Shown: positions 44,791 to 56,590 of the stretch, in pieces
Numbering within the stretch: position 1 is the first letter of the stretch
Layout: every line of letters begins with the position of its first letter
DNA from: Bimastos eiseni
Lineage: Eukaryota; Annelida; Clitellata; Crassiclitellata; Lumbricidae
DNA: 64,000 bases
Assembly (NCBI GenBank): GCA_959347315.1
Contig: OY365819.1
Span: forward strand, 23,950,589-24,014,588
Direction: 5' to 3'
Position numbers and translations under genes: made by a program
Notes under the pieces: model-generated
The model's database searches: none
Seen by the model: only the letters and a program-made list of their open reading frames with translations
What the model was told of the DNA's origin: nothing

Positions 44791-46611
44791 GTTATGAGAG
44801 GCTTGGAGGATTAAGAAGATGTGAGTAAGGTGGATGATGACAGTTATTTGAACACAACATGGCACAGACTCTGGATGAGCAGTGCTCTAATGGTTATAGA
44901 CTCGCTTGAGAGGTTAAAGGTGTTAATAACCGGTAGAGAAGAATTTTGCATAGGCCTCTTGATGAGTACAGCGACCTATATTATCGGTGGGAAGATGAGA
45001 CGGCGAGGGACAGGACAGACCACACACCGTTGGATACCGACTCTTACCGATGATAAGAAAATGAAGTCGATTAGCACTTCCTACACAGGAACCCTGTCTC
45101 GGGGCTTTCTTGTGGAACTGTTCTTCTTCCTGTCATCTCACAGAAACGACGAGGTTCCTTCCTTAATCCCTAACAAATTTTCGCTTTCAATATGAATTTG
45201 ATTTGAATACATCAATATTTGTCTCCATATTATTTCGCTTTATGTCTCAATCTTTGATTCTCTCTAACGTGGCTTGCCAAATGTCTTGTTTCATTGATCT
45301 AAGGCTCACACTGACTTGGTACGATAATAAATTGTGCAATTTCAGGCGAAGAAAGTCTTTTTCTTGAGTCTTGTTATGCTCCTGATTATTAAAAGTGAAA
45401 CAGTTTTTCTTAACAACACGCATTATGCCAAGTTTAACGAATAACAATATTCTACAGCTTTATTTCTCTCCATAACACGAAGCAGCCTACGCGTTCATTA
45501 CTTAGACCCACAACCCCTTAGCACTAAGCCAGATAAAAACTATTGCTTGTCAATGGCTAAGCACTTCTTTACACTCCGTTGCACACATGTAGACATCTTA
45601 CGAGAAATGAGTCAATAGGTCCATAGATCTATCTGTTAATGTGATATCAAGATCGCAGTTGATCATTTTATCAAGCTCAGAACTTGCATTCTGATTCATT
45701 TTCTCTTGGAAGACTGATGGCCTAATAATTAACGAATGATCGAAGTATGATATGATACCGCGGCTTATAAACGAAACCAAACTGTCACCATCATGTCAGG
45801 CAGTTTGGAAAAATCACTATCAGAATAACAACCACGATGAGGTGAACATTAATATCGTCACTTCAACAAAACGCCTGACTCGATCTAGTCTCAATCTCGG
45901 TTTCAGTATGTCTACATTTATTGCCATTCCACCAAGACAGCGCTTCTTGCAGTGTAATCGAACGTAGTGAATTATATAGTTGAGAACAACTGGTGCTACT
46001 GTCACTACTTTATATGAATTTTTCCATTTAGCATTGCTATGATGGCTGATGATGTTGTTTCATTGCACTGTAAATTCATAAAAGTCTAGTTATCATGGTG
46101 CAACACCCTTCAGCGTCGCCATCAACTCGATGACAGAAAACTCGCTCTTGTGTATACAGTAGTTCGACCAGCAGACACCATCCGCAAACGTGGATACCAA
46201 TTTAAAGGCAGTTTGACCTTGACCGACCTTTGTTATTGGTTTAACGTTAATACAGAATACATTGCGTGTTATATGTCCACAGCTTGCCATCATAATTATA
46301 GTTGTACTCATGTGGACCATTTCTATAGATACAACTGCTGCAACAACCTGTGTTGTTCAAAGGAGAAACACATACAAAGGAAAATGTGTTATCATCACTG
46401 GAACCGATGTGCAATGCTTTCGGAAATGTAAGTCAACATTTATTTATTTTTATTTAATAACTACCGAAATTTTATACCGCTCTTCTTCCAACATTCTCTG
46501 CTCAGAAGTGCACACACACGCCTCAACAATTGCAGTTGTACATGTATACTCACCTAAACGGACGTTTGTAGCCTACCGAACCAATCATTAACCGATATAT
46601 TCTTGTACATA
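44791..46611. other. Spacer, nothing recognised
   Basis: A 124-codon plus-strand frame at 44821-45195 has no recognisable motif. AGGCCTC/AGGCCTA-like words near 44953. Confidence 0.35.
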
Positions 46612-46617
46612 TTCTTT

Positions 46618-46925
46618 AGATATTAACAATTTTAGCATTCTTCGGCCATTTTGAACGCCATTTTGAAAGTTACTCTTTTGCCATGGCCCTAATGGGTTAT
46701 TTGTTAGTAAGAATGCAATAAGGCCTACGGTTTGACACCAAAAGAGCCCTCTATGTCGAATTGTTCTTAAGATATTGACAATTTTAGCTATCGGCGGCCA
46801 TGTTGGACGCCATCTTGAAAATGATCCTTTTCTGATGGTCAGATTTGAGTAGACTTTTACTATGTTAATAAGCATAAAGAAGGTATCAGATTCTGTCGAG
46901 AAACCTTTTTATTCGCATTTTTAGG
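46618..46925. repeat. Tandem ~152-bp repeat pair
   Basis: AGATATTAACAATTTTAGC (46618) recurs as AGATATTGACAATTTTAGC (46770), each followed by CGGCCAT-TTG-ACGCCAT-TTGAAA. A GCGGCCATGTTGGACGCCAT-type block is frequent in interspersed repeats of marine invertebrates. Non-coding. Confidence 0.7.
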
Positions 46926-47004
46926 GGGTTAAGTGTTTTTTTTCTCCATAGAATGACCCGACTACAGGCTCTATTCAAAGCTTACTAGGCTAGGCTACTG
47001 CCAG

Positions 47005-47430
47005 AATGCCCGAGCAACATTATGTCACTCATGTCCTAACACAACTGCGTTGGCTAAAAATTAGTTATTCCACTACTAAGTCCTATCACCAACCTACAAC
47101 TCCCTACTGCAAGTTCAAATGTTCTCTTGAACTCTTTACCATCCAGCCAACTTGTTCTACCCGATCATCCTCCTGTCTCAGTCTTTCTCGATCCTCGGTA
47201 ACTTCTCATTTCAGGTTCTCCAACCGAAGTATATCCTACTCCACGTCTCGAAAACACACAACAACCTTCCTCTCGCATCTTTTCGGTTCATCTACGTCAT
47301 TGTCAATCGTCATTTTTCTATCATCTCTCGAACTTTCCACTCAGAACTGAAGTCAGACCTCCTCAAGAATTCCTACCCGACCTCATTCGACCACCTTTCA
47401 ATTCTAAACGAGATAGACCTTTAGCAGCTG
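47005..47430 (+). pseudogene. LINE 3'-end remnant, L2/CR1-like
   Basis: Shows THVLTQLRWLKISYST near its start, as in the H-W-L-P-I block after the RT of L2/CR1 elements, and ends with FHSELKSDLLKNSYP. The last ~80 bases are homologous to 62890-62990. Several frame changes; no catalytic part left. Confidence 0.5.
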
Positions 47431-49433
47431 CTATGTCTCCTCTCACCCCTTGGCAGCCATACTTGGAACTAATTCGGACAACCCTTTTGGACAACCCCTC
47501 TGACTTGACGTGAAGCTCGATAGGGCCTAATTAACTTTGTCCTGCGTTTTTATTAGAGTTACGTATTATACGACATAAGAATTCTTCTATTTGTCTAAAC
47601 TCTGACGTTTAAATGATATAATGAGTGCTTTGTAGTAAAGTGAGTGGTATGAGATCAAGAAAAATAGTAAGTCAAATAATTATGTGACAATTATAATTGT
47701 CACATAATTCGGACAATTGGAACAAATGCAAAACATATTAAGTAAACGACCCCCGAAATACCTTTGATAAGACAATGCTTAATGCCACATCGCATTATAA
47801 TCATCTCATAAAGTTTATCGCCGGTGCTTTATCCCTGACATAAACAAACCCTTACGATTAAAAGAATTGCCCAACGAGAGGACAGGCACACTATAGCCAA
47901 ACGATCCATTCATAATCCTGGCCTGCGCTCTAGTCGTAACATTCATGCCATGAATTCAATTTCTTGATCAGACGTCTACTTAAGTTTATTGATCGGACTG
48001 TGAGCAGCGACCAGAGTAGGCCTACATGAACATAATACATGCCACCCCAGCGCTATCTGCAATTTGCTGAGTGGCAAAGACTATTTAATTGTTCTGCGTC
48101 TTAATCCATTTAATTTGACGAGTTCTTCCTAAGGCTTTGGCTAGGATGCTGAAATAGCACAAGAACAGAAGCACACATTATTGAGACACAAGAGTAAAGT
48201 TTCTTTTAAAGTACAATTTTAAAATACATTTCTTGTTTGGACGCTCATAGCTAAAGGTGAGTAATCTTTTAAAATTTTGATAACGTAAAGTAGCCTATAT
48301 TATAACAACAGGTTCTATAACGCATTACTTAAAGATTCATCCATTCACTGAACTGAAAACAAACTTATAATTAAGCCAACTCTGTGTCCTTTGTAAAGAT
48401 CGTCTCAAACAATGGCTTTGCGAGATAAATTAAAAAACAACGACTTAACTTAAGAAAATGTCATAGATACTATTATCTAGCCCAAGCAGCACAACGTAGT
48501 AAAGTAATCGTGAGAAATTGTGTTATCAGAAATCTGCCCTAGATAGAAACCTTTTTAAAGGTCAGGCAGCCATAAGGAAGTTCGTCGTTTAAATAGACAC
48601 TTGTTCAAAAATGTGAAATTGATCATTAGGCCTATGCGTCGGAATTCTATATCCACAAAAAACCTAATAAAATTGGACTTCTCTGGAGTATAATCGACTT
48701 TGGTGACAATGGCGATACTGTAATTTACTGAAATGACTACCAAATTATTGGTCCATAGGCTATAGCGAATAGTCTAAAAGTGTTATCGCAGGTGTAAAAC
48801 AATTCCTTGTCGTCAGTATACAAGCAACTCCTTTCTCTCGTACATATTTCAACCCCGTCCCAAACATCTTGGACTTTTCCGATATAAGCACTTATTGAAA
48901 TAATGAAACCTTTGGCATATTATTCGTCCCAATAACTTCTAGAATTTGATGAAATTAACCGGGCCGTAACCGTATAAATCAGAAGCTTCTATTTCCCGAC
49001 GGTGATGGAAGCAAAATCTCCCCCCCCCCCGTAAAATCCAGGAGTCGACGACTCAAGAACGCACATGTGTAACCGAGTTATCTCGTCTCAAATACGAGTA
49101 TCACCGCTGCAAACTCCTCCATCCATCATGAGCTTCCTCATTCTTACTTCGTCAGTGTGAGCGTCTTTGCAAATTGAGTTGATCTCTGCAGAAAAAGCTG
49201 CCAAGTGACATAAACACTATTTTCTTGACACATAGCTTAAAATTTGGCTCTACAGTTTGATATCAACTTTGCTGCAATTACCAGATCTACATAGATTTAT
49301 ACAGATGCCTTGCAATTGACAACAAATAGAGTGGTCCAAAATAATGATGAATCTGAAATTTCTGAGACGCTGCGAGAAGTCACTGAGTCTTCTCCCTCAG
49401 TATAAAGACGAAAGGGTTTCGACACTTGATACA
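47431..49433. other. Spacer with a perfect palindrome
   Basis: AT-rich with AGGCCTA words near 48020 and 48630, a poly-C tract at 49021-49031 and the 32-bp palindrome at 47678-47709. No gene recognised. Confidence 0.4.
47678..47709. other. 32-bp perfect palindrome
   Basis: AATTATGTGACAATTA followed by its exact reverse complement TAATTGTCACATAATT, no loop. Symmetry does not extend further outward. Confidence 0.9.
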
Positions 49434-49543
49434 TGTCACGCACGACACTCTAGACGATCGCGCTATATAAAAGTCATCGACCGGCAGCGCAGTAACTGTA
49501 CGCCCCTAGAAGAAGGAGTTGGCGAGAGTGAAACGACTCGACA
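49434..49543 (+). repeat. 5' LTR, shortened copy
   Basis: 110 bp from TGTCACGCACGACACT to CTCGACA, with a TATATAAA box at 49464-49471 (GCTATATAAAAG). It lacks about 780 bp that the 3' LTR has; both missing blocks are flanked in the 3' LTR by short direct repeats (ACAG and TCTAG). Confidence 0.75.
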
Positions 49544-49544
49544 T

Positions 49545-49560
49545 TGGCGCAGTCGATAGA
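49545..49560 (+). promoter_or_regulatory. Primer-binding site candidate
   Basis: TGGCGCAGTCGATAG starts one base after the LTR. A tRNA 3' end complementary to TGGCGC would be needed; I cannot name the tRNA. Confidence 0.5.
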
Positions 49561-49829
49561 ATCACCAGCAGACGACGAAGAAGCACTTTCGACGCCTGGG
49601 AGAAACGTCAGCACAGCAGTGACATCTACACGGGAGCCACGACGAGCATCAACGACGAGACATCAACGCCGAAGAAGCAGAGGACAGCCGAAAGAGTCGA
49701 CATGTCACCAGAGGGCGGTCGAGACGCAACGACGGAAGAGGGCACGGCATCACATTGATACGAAAGGAATGCTACTGAGGTTCCCTACAGAATCAACTGA
49801 TCTGCCCTGTTTTTTTATACTACTGAACG

Positions 49830-50569
49830 CCTATTCAGCTCTGGTGCCATTGAACACGACCTGCAGACTAAGATCTTACTGGCTAATCTAAGCGAGAAGG
49901 CGAAGGTCTTGGTCTCGCTTTTCTCTGAAGAAGACCTCTCTGATTAAACACGTTTAAAAGAATGCATTCTGCGTGAATATCGACTAGGTCCCGTCCAATT
50001 GAGAGCTAAATTCTTAGATATGAAGATAGCTAAAGATGAAACATACTCATCGTGGGCATCAAGGCTACATAGCGCCTTGGTGTACTATCTGCGGTGCAGA
50101 CAGGTAGATGAATCATTTGAAAAGACGATTAGCTTGCTAGTGGCAGATAGGATCAAAGTCCTGTTGCCCAGCAGTTGCTTAGATTACGTATTAGCAGAAG
50201 AGAAAGGCAAGTGGCTGTCGCATGCCGAATTGGCGGGGTCTATTGACACCTATTTAGCCGCCCACCACCGGGGTTATGAAGCACCCAAGGGTTACGGTAG
50301 CACCCCACGCCTGGAGTCCCGCCCAACTCGACCTACCTCGGCTAGCGGGGGCAGCACTAGTCATGAGGCCAGTGTCAACGCCTCGCGTACGTGGAAGACA
50401 GGCACTCAGTACAAATGGGGGGGGGTCAGGTGTTAAGCCGTCAGAAGAGGCCAAACAGAGAGGCCTGTGCTTTATTTGCTCTTCTGGACTCCACAGGGCA
50501 CGTGACTGCCCGCAGAATAAAACCGCCAGCCAGAAGTCGGTACACATCAACGTATGTGCGTCTGGCTAA
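49830..50569 (+). pseudogene. Gmr1-like gag with zinc knuckle (broken)
   Basis: A helical capsid-type region runs from IEHDLQTKILLANLSEKAKV through a stop near 49946, then LKECILREYRLGPVQLRAKF, ETYSSWASRLHSALVYYLR and LSHAELAGSIDTYLAAH. After a frameshift in the G homopolymer at 50418-50426 comes the knuckle CFICSSGLHRARDC (50468-50509, C-x2-C-x4-H-x4-C). Gag forms the particle and binds RNA. Confidence 0.75.
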
Positions 50570-50649
50570 ACCGGAAGTGAAAGCGTCGCCCCATTGCAGA
50601 GTAACGCATGCATCAGTAATGTAGTAAGTTAAGGGTAGAGATAATCTCA

Positions 50650-51132
50650 CAAGACACTACAGTTGAGATTCAATACACCTACATAGACGCTAACGAATTA
50701 TACATTAGGCCATACGTTAAGGTACGAATCGAAAATCTCATGAGCGTAAACGCGCTTGAAGACTCTGGATTACAGATAGCGTGCGTGAGAAAGCCATTGG
50801 TAGAACCCCTCAAGCCCCCAATATTCAAACAGGTCAAAATTACTGGTGTACATGGAATTTTCCAGGTCTGTGACGTCATCCGTTTGAAATTAAAACCGGA
50901 TGACGACGAATTACAGAGGTTAGTCAACATAGCGCCCAGTGTAAGAGTACGGCTCGTTGTTGTTCCAGACTTACCAGAAGAATTAATTTTGACTCCTCAA
51001 ATAAGCAAATTGTTGAAGGACGCTATTAACTGCACAGTATTAGCGGTCAATGGTGACCTGACAAACAGACGGACGGACGGTCAAACTGACAACCAGACGG
51101 ACAAGCAAACTCCCGACCAAATCAGACGATGA
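50650..51132 (+). pseudogene. Retropepsin-type protease
   Basis: Active-site phrase ALEDSGLQIACV (about 50749-50785; D-S-G), followed by beta-strand-like VKITGVHGIFQVCDVIRLKL and a later RVRLVVVPDLPEELILT, as in aspartic proteases of Ty3/gypsy elements. The last 25 codons form a QTDNQTDKQT-type low-complexity tail encoded by GACNGACAGAC repeats. Confidence 0.65.
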
Positions 51133-51284
51133 GTTTCCTGATCAACTGATCGGGGAAGAGTTCTTCGCTGGGGAAGAGAGAGAGAGTGGAGAATCAGGGG
51201 TCAGCAGGACTGCCACTCCGCTCTCTCTGGACAAAAAAAATCTATTTTTGAAGGACAAAAGACAGACTTTTGGACGTTGAATAG

Positions 51285-52523
51285 GTGCGTACGGACTTAA
51301 GCATCAGGACGGCAGATGCCGACATCCTTAGACTAGAACAACAGAAATGCTCTTCACTGAAGGAACCCTTTGATTTAGCCCAACGAGAAAAGGGGGGCTT
51401 CTTTGTTGAACATGGTCTCTTGTATCATCGTGACAGCATCGTTGGCCTTAAGGTAAAGCAACTCTGTCTTCCAGTCAAACGGGTAGAAATCGTTCTCAAA
51501 ATGGCACACGACGCGCCATTCTCAGGTCATATGGCTTTCAAGTCCACTAAGGATCGGATTCGTGATTATTTTGCTTCTTGCCCAATCTGTCAATTGAGGG
51601 CACCTCTGAAGACCAATCAGCGCATTCCAATCCAGGCTATCCTTCGCAGTGACTAAATTCCATGGTCAGTTGTAAAGGCCGATTGTATAGGCCCATTAAT
51701 GCCGTTGGACGACCCTTCGATTCCTAAGCCTTATACAATTATGCTTTAGTGATTGTCGATCGGTTTTCAAGATGGCCGATGGCATATCCGCTACGCTCCA
51801 TGAGCGCGCGGGCGATATGCGATGCATTTTTGCAAATATTCATGACCTTCTCTGTGCGACAGGTAATTTGCACGGACTATGGTACGAATTTTACGAGTAA
51901 GCTAACTGAAGAGTTTTTAACACGTCTAGGATGCACCCCGAGGTTCCATACCCCGGACATCCAGAGACCAGCGGAACGGTCGAGAGGGCCAATGCGAGCT
52001 TAAAGGGGATGATTTACAAATTATGCCAAGATGATCCACGTGGTTGGCATAAGTTGCTGCCCTTCGTATTGTGGAGTCCATCAGCGACAACTCACGTCAG
52101 CCCATTTACATTGGTCTATGGAGCATTGCCAAGGGGACCTCTCATCATGTTGAGGGAGTCATGGGCGAGGCAGCGAGAATTACCATTCAGCATTGAAAAA
52201 TCCCCGGAAGAATAGCTTCAGCAGTTGAAGTTCAATTTAGAGATGACTGCTCTGTATGCAGAGTATTTAGAGCCTTAGAACAGAGACGCTACGTAGAGAA
52301 TAGCCACTTACGAAGTCTAGATAGGCGCTACGCGGTGGGAGACAAGGTGATTGTGTTAGCTGCTAACTCCAAGAACGCCAAGCTTTATAATCGCTGGCAT
52401 GGTCCAGGCGTAGTAACCCAAGTGAAGTCCCTTTATTTGTACATTGTCGAACTTGAAGGTAAGCGTAGACACTTACAGGCAAAAAAATGCGCAAATTCAG
52501 CGAGAGGCTTCAGCAAGCCATAG
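51285..52523 (+). pseudogene. Ty3/gypsy integrase (broken), located before RT
   Basis: HHCC zinc finger: H-x-x-x-x-x-x-H in HDAPFSGHM and CPICQ (about 51505-51590). Catalytic core: VKADCIGPL (first Asp), VIVDRFSRWPMAYPL, CTDYGTNFTSKLT (second Asp) and ETSGTVERANASLKG (Glu, about 51970). The C-terminal part RRYAVGDKVIVLAANSKNAK and YNRWHGPGVVTQVKS is the SH3-like DNA-binding domain. Breaks include a stop after 51654, frameshifts near 51745 and 51950 and stops at about 52213 and 52277. Its position upstream of RT is what marks the clade. Confidence 0.85.
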
Positions 52524-53225
52524 TAAACAATTGTTCCATTGTTTATGATCACGACAGTGATTTCGGGTCAATTGAGGTGATCGACCCATCAGAAGGCGTC
52601 GCACCTCGACCAAGCATCTTAATTGAAGAAGGGCGAACTGCTCACTTGTCTGACGCTGAGAGGAGTCAACTCCTAGAGCTAATAGATAGGGCATGTATGT
52701 ATGGCATACGTGTTTCTGCGTAGGGTCCTGACGGACCCTACGCAGAAACACGTGCCCAACAGGGTACCTTGGTAACCGAAGCATCAAAAGGCATTCGATA
52801 AACTGAAAGACTATTTATCTAAGGCTGTGTGTCTACACACGATTGACTTCTCGAAGAAATTCGGACTCTCCGTCGATGCAAGTGCCACAGCCGTGGGGGC
52901 ATGCTTGTTTCAGTGGTCTGATGAGGGGCAGTAACGCCCCATTGCCTTCGCTAGCGCCAAATTTAATGACGTTCAGACTCGCTGGTCAACCATTGAACGC
53001 GAATCGTAAGCTGTGATTTGGGCGCTTGAGAAATTCAAGACATGGATCTTCCTATCAGACAAAACTCTCTATTCTGATCACAATCCTCTGTCTTTCCTCA
53101 CTGAAGCAGTTCCTAACAGTTTGAAACTCATGAGATGGGCCTTAGCCCAACAGGAATTTAAATTAGAATTTAAGTTCAGGCCTGGATCAAAAAATATTGC
53201 TGCGGACCATCTGTCTCGTACCTAA
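52524..53225 (+). pseudogene. RT N-terminus joined to RNase H; RT core deleted
   Basis: The RT lead-in (ARLSDAERSQLLELID-like, here TAHLSDAERSQLLELIDRAC) ends at the hairpin 52709-52752. What follows is already the end of RT and RNase H: FDKLKDYLSKAV, FGLSVDASATAVGACL (catalytic Asp), FASAKFNDVQTRWSTIERES (Glu), LYSDHNPLSFL (Asp) and FKFRPGSKNIAADHLSRT. The whole palm with Y-x-D-D is missing. Two in-frame stops lie in the RNase H at about 52932 and 53008. Confidence 0.8.
52709..52752. other. 20-bp perfect inverted repeat at the RT deletion point
   Basis: CGTGTTTCTGCGTAGGGTCC (52709-52728), loop TGAC, then its exact reverse complement (52733-52752). It lies where about 600-700 bp of RT coding sequence is missing. 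Confidence 0.95.
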
Positions 53226-53387
53226 AGCCGAGGAATGGTCGCCTATTGGATTACTAATAACGGGGTCCGAGGCCTTAGGATTGCATTGTATATATTGCAC
53301 AGTGCTTTCTGTTTGTTCTCTATTTGACGAGCTGACGATGAACGGAAGGAACGAACAACGGAGGGAAAACGCCGATGACATTTTATC

Positions 53388-53401
53388 TGAAGGTTAAGGG
53401 A
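53388..53401 (+). promoter_or_regulatory. Polypurine-tract-like sequence
   Basis: TGAAGGTTAAGGGA lies directly before the 3' LTR, where plus-strand priming would occur; imperfect, with two T residues. Confidence 0.45.
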
Positions 53402-54301
53402 CGTCACGCACGACACTCTGGACGATGGCGCTATGTAATAGTCATCGACCGGCAGCACAGGCGTGGCAGGACTACGGATGATTATGTGTTTACCTGAAAC
53501 CTGAGAAGGAGACCTCAATGGGTTTCGCCTGAAACAGACGGCCTCAATGCAGACGGCGAGAAATATGCAAATAGCAACGGAGTGTCAAGCAACGAAACCC
53601 GACACCTCGAGGGTCTGCCTTGAGGTGTCGGGTTAGAGGCGCCTGCCCCTACCACCTCTGCGACCCATGGACAAGAAATTCTTGAACCAGTTGAAAATCT
53701 GGTTTGGACCGGCTCGTTGACACGGATCATGAATAGGGGACAATTCCAATACGAACGGCGCAATCTATTAGACGGTATTATTGTAGTGATGTAATTCAAT
53801 GACACTAACCAGGCATAGCCACAGTAGCCGCTAGTCAAACAGTAACTGTACACCTCTAGGGATCTGACGTCACGCTAGGGATGCCAAGACCCGACTAACT
53901 AGGGTTTAGTAATGGTTTCTGCAGGTGACCTGGCGTCCAATAGAGATACGAGTTTTGCGTTTGGGATGGTGAAGGAAATCGCCTCTAGAAGGATTGATAT
54001 TGCGTAGCAAGCAAAGGAACTGGGACTTGTTTCGGAACTGGGGGAGACATGAGGTCGTTCTGACGATAAGGGTAATCAACGTAGTTGGGAATCCCGTCTC
54101 CAACGTAAATCAGGGAAACATTTCAAAAGGATACTAATAACTCCAGCAAGTGTAGATATATTGAGTGGTGTATATATATAATTAAATATACCTATTAAAA
54201 CCATCAAGTGTGTCGCGTTGCTGAGCTTGGTGATAGAGGAAAGAACCGGCGGTATTCTTGTCATCTAGAACAAGGAGTTGGCGAGAGAGAAACTCGCGAC
54301 A
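53402..54301 (+). repeat. 3' LTR (~900 bp)
   Basis: Starts CGTCACGCACGACACTCT and ends AACTCGCGACA. It contains two blocks absent from the 5' copy (about 53463-53835 and 53857-54265). Whether these are original LTR sequence lost from the 5' copy or later insertions is open; short direct repeats at the edges fit either. It holds the 13-bp-stem hairpin at 53596-53634. Confidence 0.65.
53596..53634. other. 13-bp stem hairpin inside the 3' LTR
   Basis: AACCCGACACCTC (53596-53608) pairs with GAGGTGTCGGGTT (53622-53634), loop of 13 nt. Confidence 0.9.
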
Positions 54302-54956
54302 ATACTACTGCACTGAAACATTCGATGGTCGTATCAACTGCTGCAGTCTGTCTACTATTCCATCACTACAGACAACACGCTTTCTTTATATCAGGACAAC
54401 TCAAATTTTTGGCTGTTGCTTACATGGCAAGGTTGAAGCGATGACCATGGCATTGGCCCTAAATGGTTTATGCTTCAGAATTTATTTCTCAAATCATCAT
54501 CTTAAATATTTTATATATTCTCCGAATGTCCCAGATCCATCATAGCCTTGTCCCGCTAACCATGCAGTCAATGTATATGGCTGCTGCTCTCGATGAATCA
54601 AGAATCAATTCTCAAAGCCGCACTGATGAACTGTATCCAGGACAAAAGATCGCTTGTTCCCTTATAAAATCCTGCCACCCATTTCGACAATTACAATCGC
54701 CTGTCTTCATTCTTAGAAAGTAAAGTGTCCGTAGTCGTCCATTTCTACTTAATGGCCGATAGCAACACCGTTGCCTCCTTCTTGCTGATGTTGTATCGGC
54801 ATCAGCAATAGAAAACACTTCTGCTGCTTCTACTTCTTCTGTTGCCTCATGTGACCAACAACTTGCTATAGTATCAAAATCTCTGTAGGCTTACATATGC
54901 TGGGCTTATAGGAAGATCATTGTCATCTTCTTACTGGTATTGTGCGCCCTATCGAT
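54302..54956. other. Spacer, nothing recognised
   Basis: Open frames up to 95 codons without motifs. Confidence 0.35.
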
Positions 54957-55260
54957 TCTATACAATAAAATACAATACAACTAGGCATTTATTACGCGCT
55001 TTGACAAGACAAGTCTTGCACAAAAGCGCGCTGCGCTGCATTCTTAGTCATAGAGAAGGGAGAATAGGTAGGTCATCAGTTTTGTCTTGAAAAGTGCAAC
55101 AGTTGAGGCTTGACGGACTGTAGTTGGGAGACTGTTTCATTCTGTGGGCCCTGCGACTGAGAATGCACGGTTCCCAAACTTCTTGTTAGTGCGAAGTATG
55201 GTAAAGTCTCCACGAGTATATGAACGGAGTTCTCTCAAGCTTTACTTTTCTAGCAGCTCT
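54957..55260 (-). repeat. LINE 3'-tail-like sequence
   Basis: On the minus strand it ends in TGTATTGTATTTTATTG-type short repeats and includes GTGCGGGCCCACAGAATG-like and GGGAGACTGTTTCATTCTGTG blocks resembling LINE 3' UTRs. Palindromic AAAGCGCG / CGCGCTTT lies at 54990-55035. Coding part absent. Confidence 0.35.
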
Positions 55261-56039
55261 GTAGCATAACAATTAAGCTGTCAATTAGTTTAATTAATAA
55301 TTCATCTTAAAATTAATTAATAATTTAATCAATTCCCCATGCTCACTTTGAGCGCCGTTTAAGCCTCGATTGCGACAGGAAGATTACAACTGCATGTCCA
55401 TAAGTATTATTGGTCAAACAGGATGACATCTGTAATGCAATTGAAAACAGAATATTCCCCGGAATCTTCCACTGTTTTTATCTAAATGAAACAATTCCCT
55501 CAATTATCGTATTACAGGTATTAAACGAAGTTGTTTATTATCTTAAAAATTGCCCTAAGATTATTCGTTATCTGCTCGCGATTAGCCTATTTTTATTATC
55601 TATGATCCATTTGCCACGGGGTCCTGAAAAGGCTCAAATCTTGACCTGCTCCTAATTTTAATCTGTGTTTATGATATTTTTATACGCATTTGGGAATAAT
55701 GCTATGTGCTTCGGTCTTGCGTCACCATAGTGTTTAGCCGAATTGGTCAGTCGCCTTGAGCCTCGCTCTTTCGTAGACCTATAATTCTTTTTCTGAGATG
55801 AGTTTGAACGCTGACAACGCTTACGTCGCTTTGCAGTAATGATGACAGTCGCTTTGTCGCATTAATGTGATTGCGTTATTAAGGATAAGACGACCGATTC
55901 AACAGATGGTTCTGAAACAAAATAATGATTCGCCGACAAATGACAAATTGTTGACGACAAAATGGTCCACGGACAAAACGTTCACGTTCTTTTTTGCTCA
56001 TTGTATTCGGTGAAAACGAAGTTGGGTTGATATTTTTCT
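55261..56039. other. Spacer, nothing recognised
   Basis: Very AT-rich at 55270-55340 (TTAATTAATAATT runs). No gene. Confidence 0.35.
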
Positions 56040-56222
56040 TAATAGTGCTTGCCAATCCAGCTTCTATTTTCGCAAAAATTTGTTTAGGCAAGACTTCTTG
56101 TCAATAATCCAGTTTTCATTTCACGCGTGCATTATTTTAATCTTTAAATCACCTAATTAGGAATTATCTTTTCATCCAACTTTTATTAAAGCAAATATTA
56201 TTATCATCAATCCAATTTCTAT
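56040..56222 (+). repeat. Single arm of the ~40-bp degenerate repeat family
   Basis: Units CCAATCCAGCTTCTATTTTC, AATAATCCAGTTTTCATTTC, TTTCATCCAACTTTTATTAA and ATCAATCCAATTTCTATTTT in the forward direction. Confidence 0.65.
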
Positions 56223-56369
56223 TTTTATCGAGTGCAGCTTTGGCCACACCCATCGACCAATGGGAGTGAGGTGCGCCAAAAATTGGCCAATGGGAGAGAA
56301 GTGATTCAGCATCTATTGAAATGCATAAAAAGTTATTGTAGCGTTTTGGCTGTCTTGGATTTCTGTATT

Positions 56370-56590
56370 TGTCTACCTGTGTGCCTGTCTATCTGCATAC
56401 TTGTCTACTGCCTACTGTCTTCTTTGTGCCTGTATACCTGTCTACTGCCTATTGTCTACTGTACATGTATACCTTCCTATCTGTATACTTGTCTACTGCC
56501 TACTGTATACCTGCCTACTGTCTACTGCCTATCTGTAGGCCTATGCTGCATACCGTATACTGTATACTTGCCTGCGGCCTACTGTCTCAT
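56370..56590. repeat. CTGT/CTAC-rich cryptic minisatellite
   Basis: Irregular repeats of TGTCTACTGCCTAC and TATACCTGTCTACTG. The Tyr/Leu/Ser-rich frames across it are a product of the repeat. Confidence 0.85.

Larger units (their letters stand above)
49434..54301 (+). mobile_element. Gmr1-like Ty3/gypsy LTR retrotransposon (decayed)
   Basis: Gag, protease, integrase and then RT/RNase H lie in that order between two LTR copies sharing GTCACGCACGACACTCT, GTCATCGACCGGCAGC, CAGTAACTGTAC and AAGGAGTTGGCGAGAG. RNase H is of Ty3/gypsy type, yet integrase precedes RT as in Ty1/copia. That order defines Gmr1-like elements described from deuterostomes. Possible target duplication ATACA (49429-49433) / ATACT (54302-54306). 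All genes carry lesions. Confidence 0.8.
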
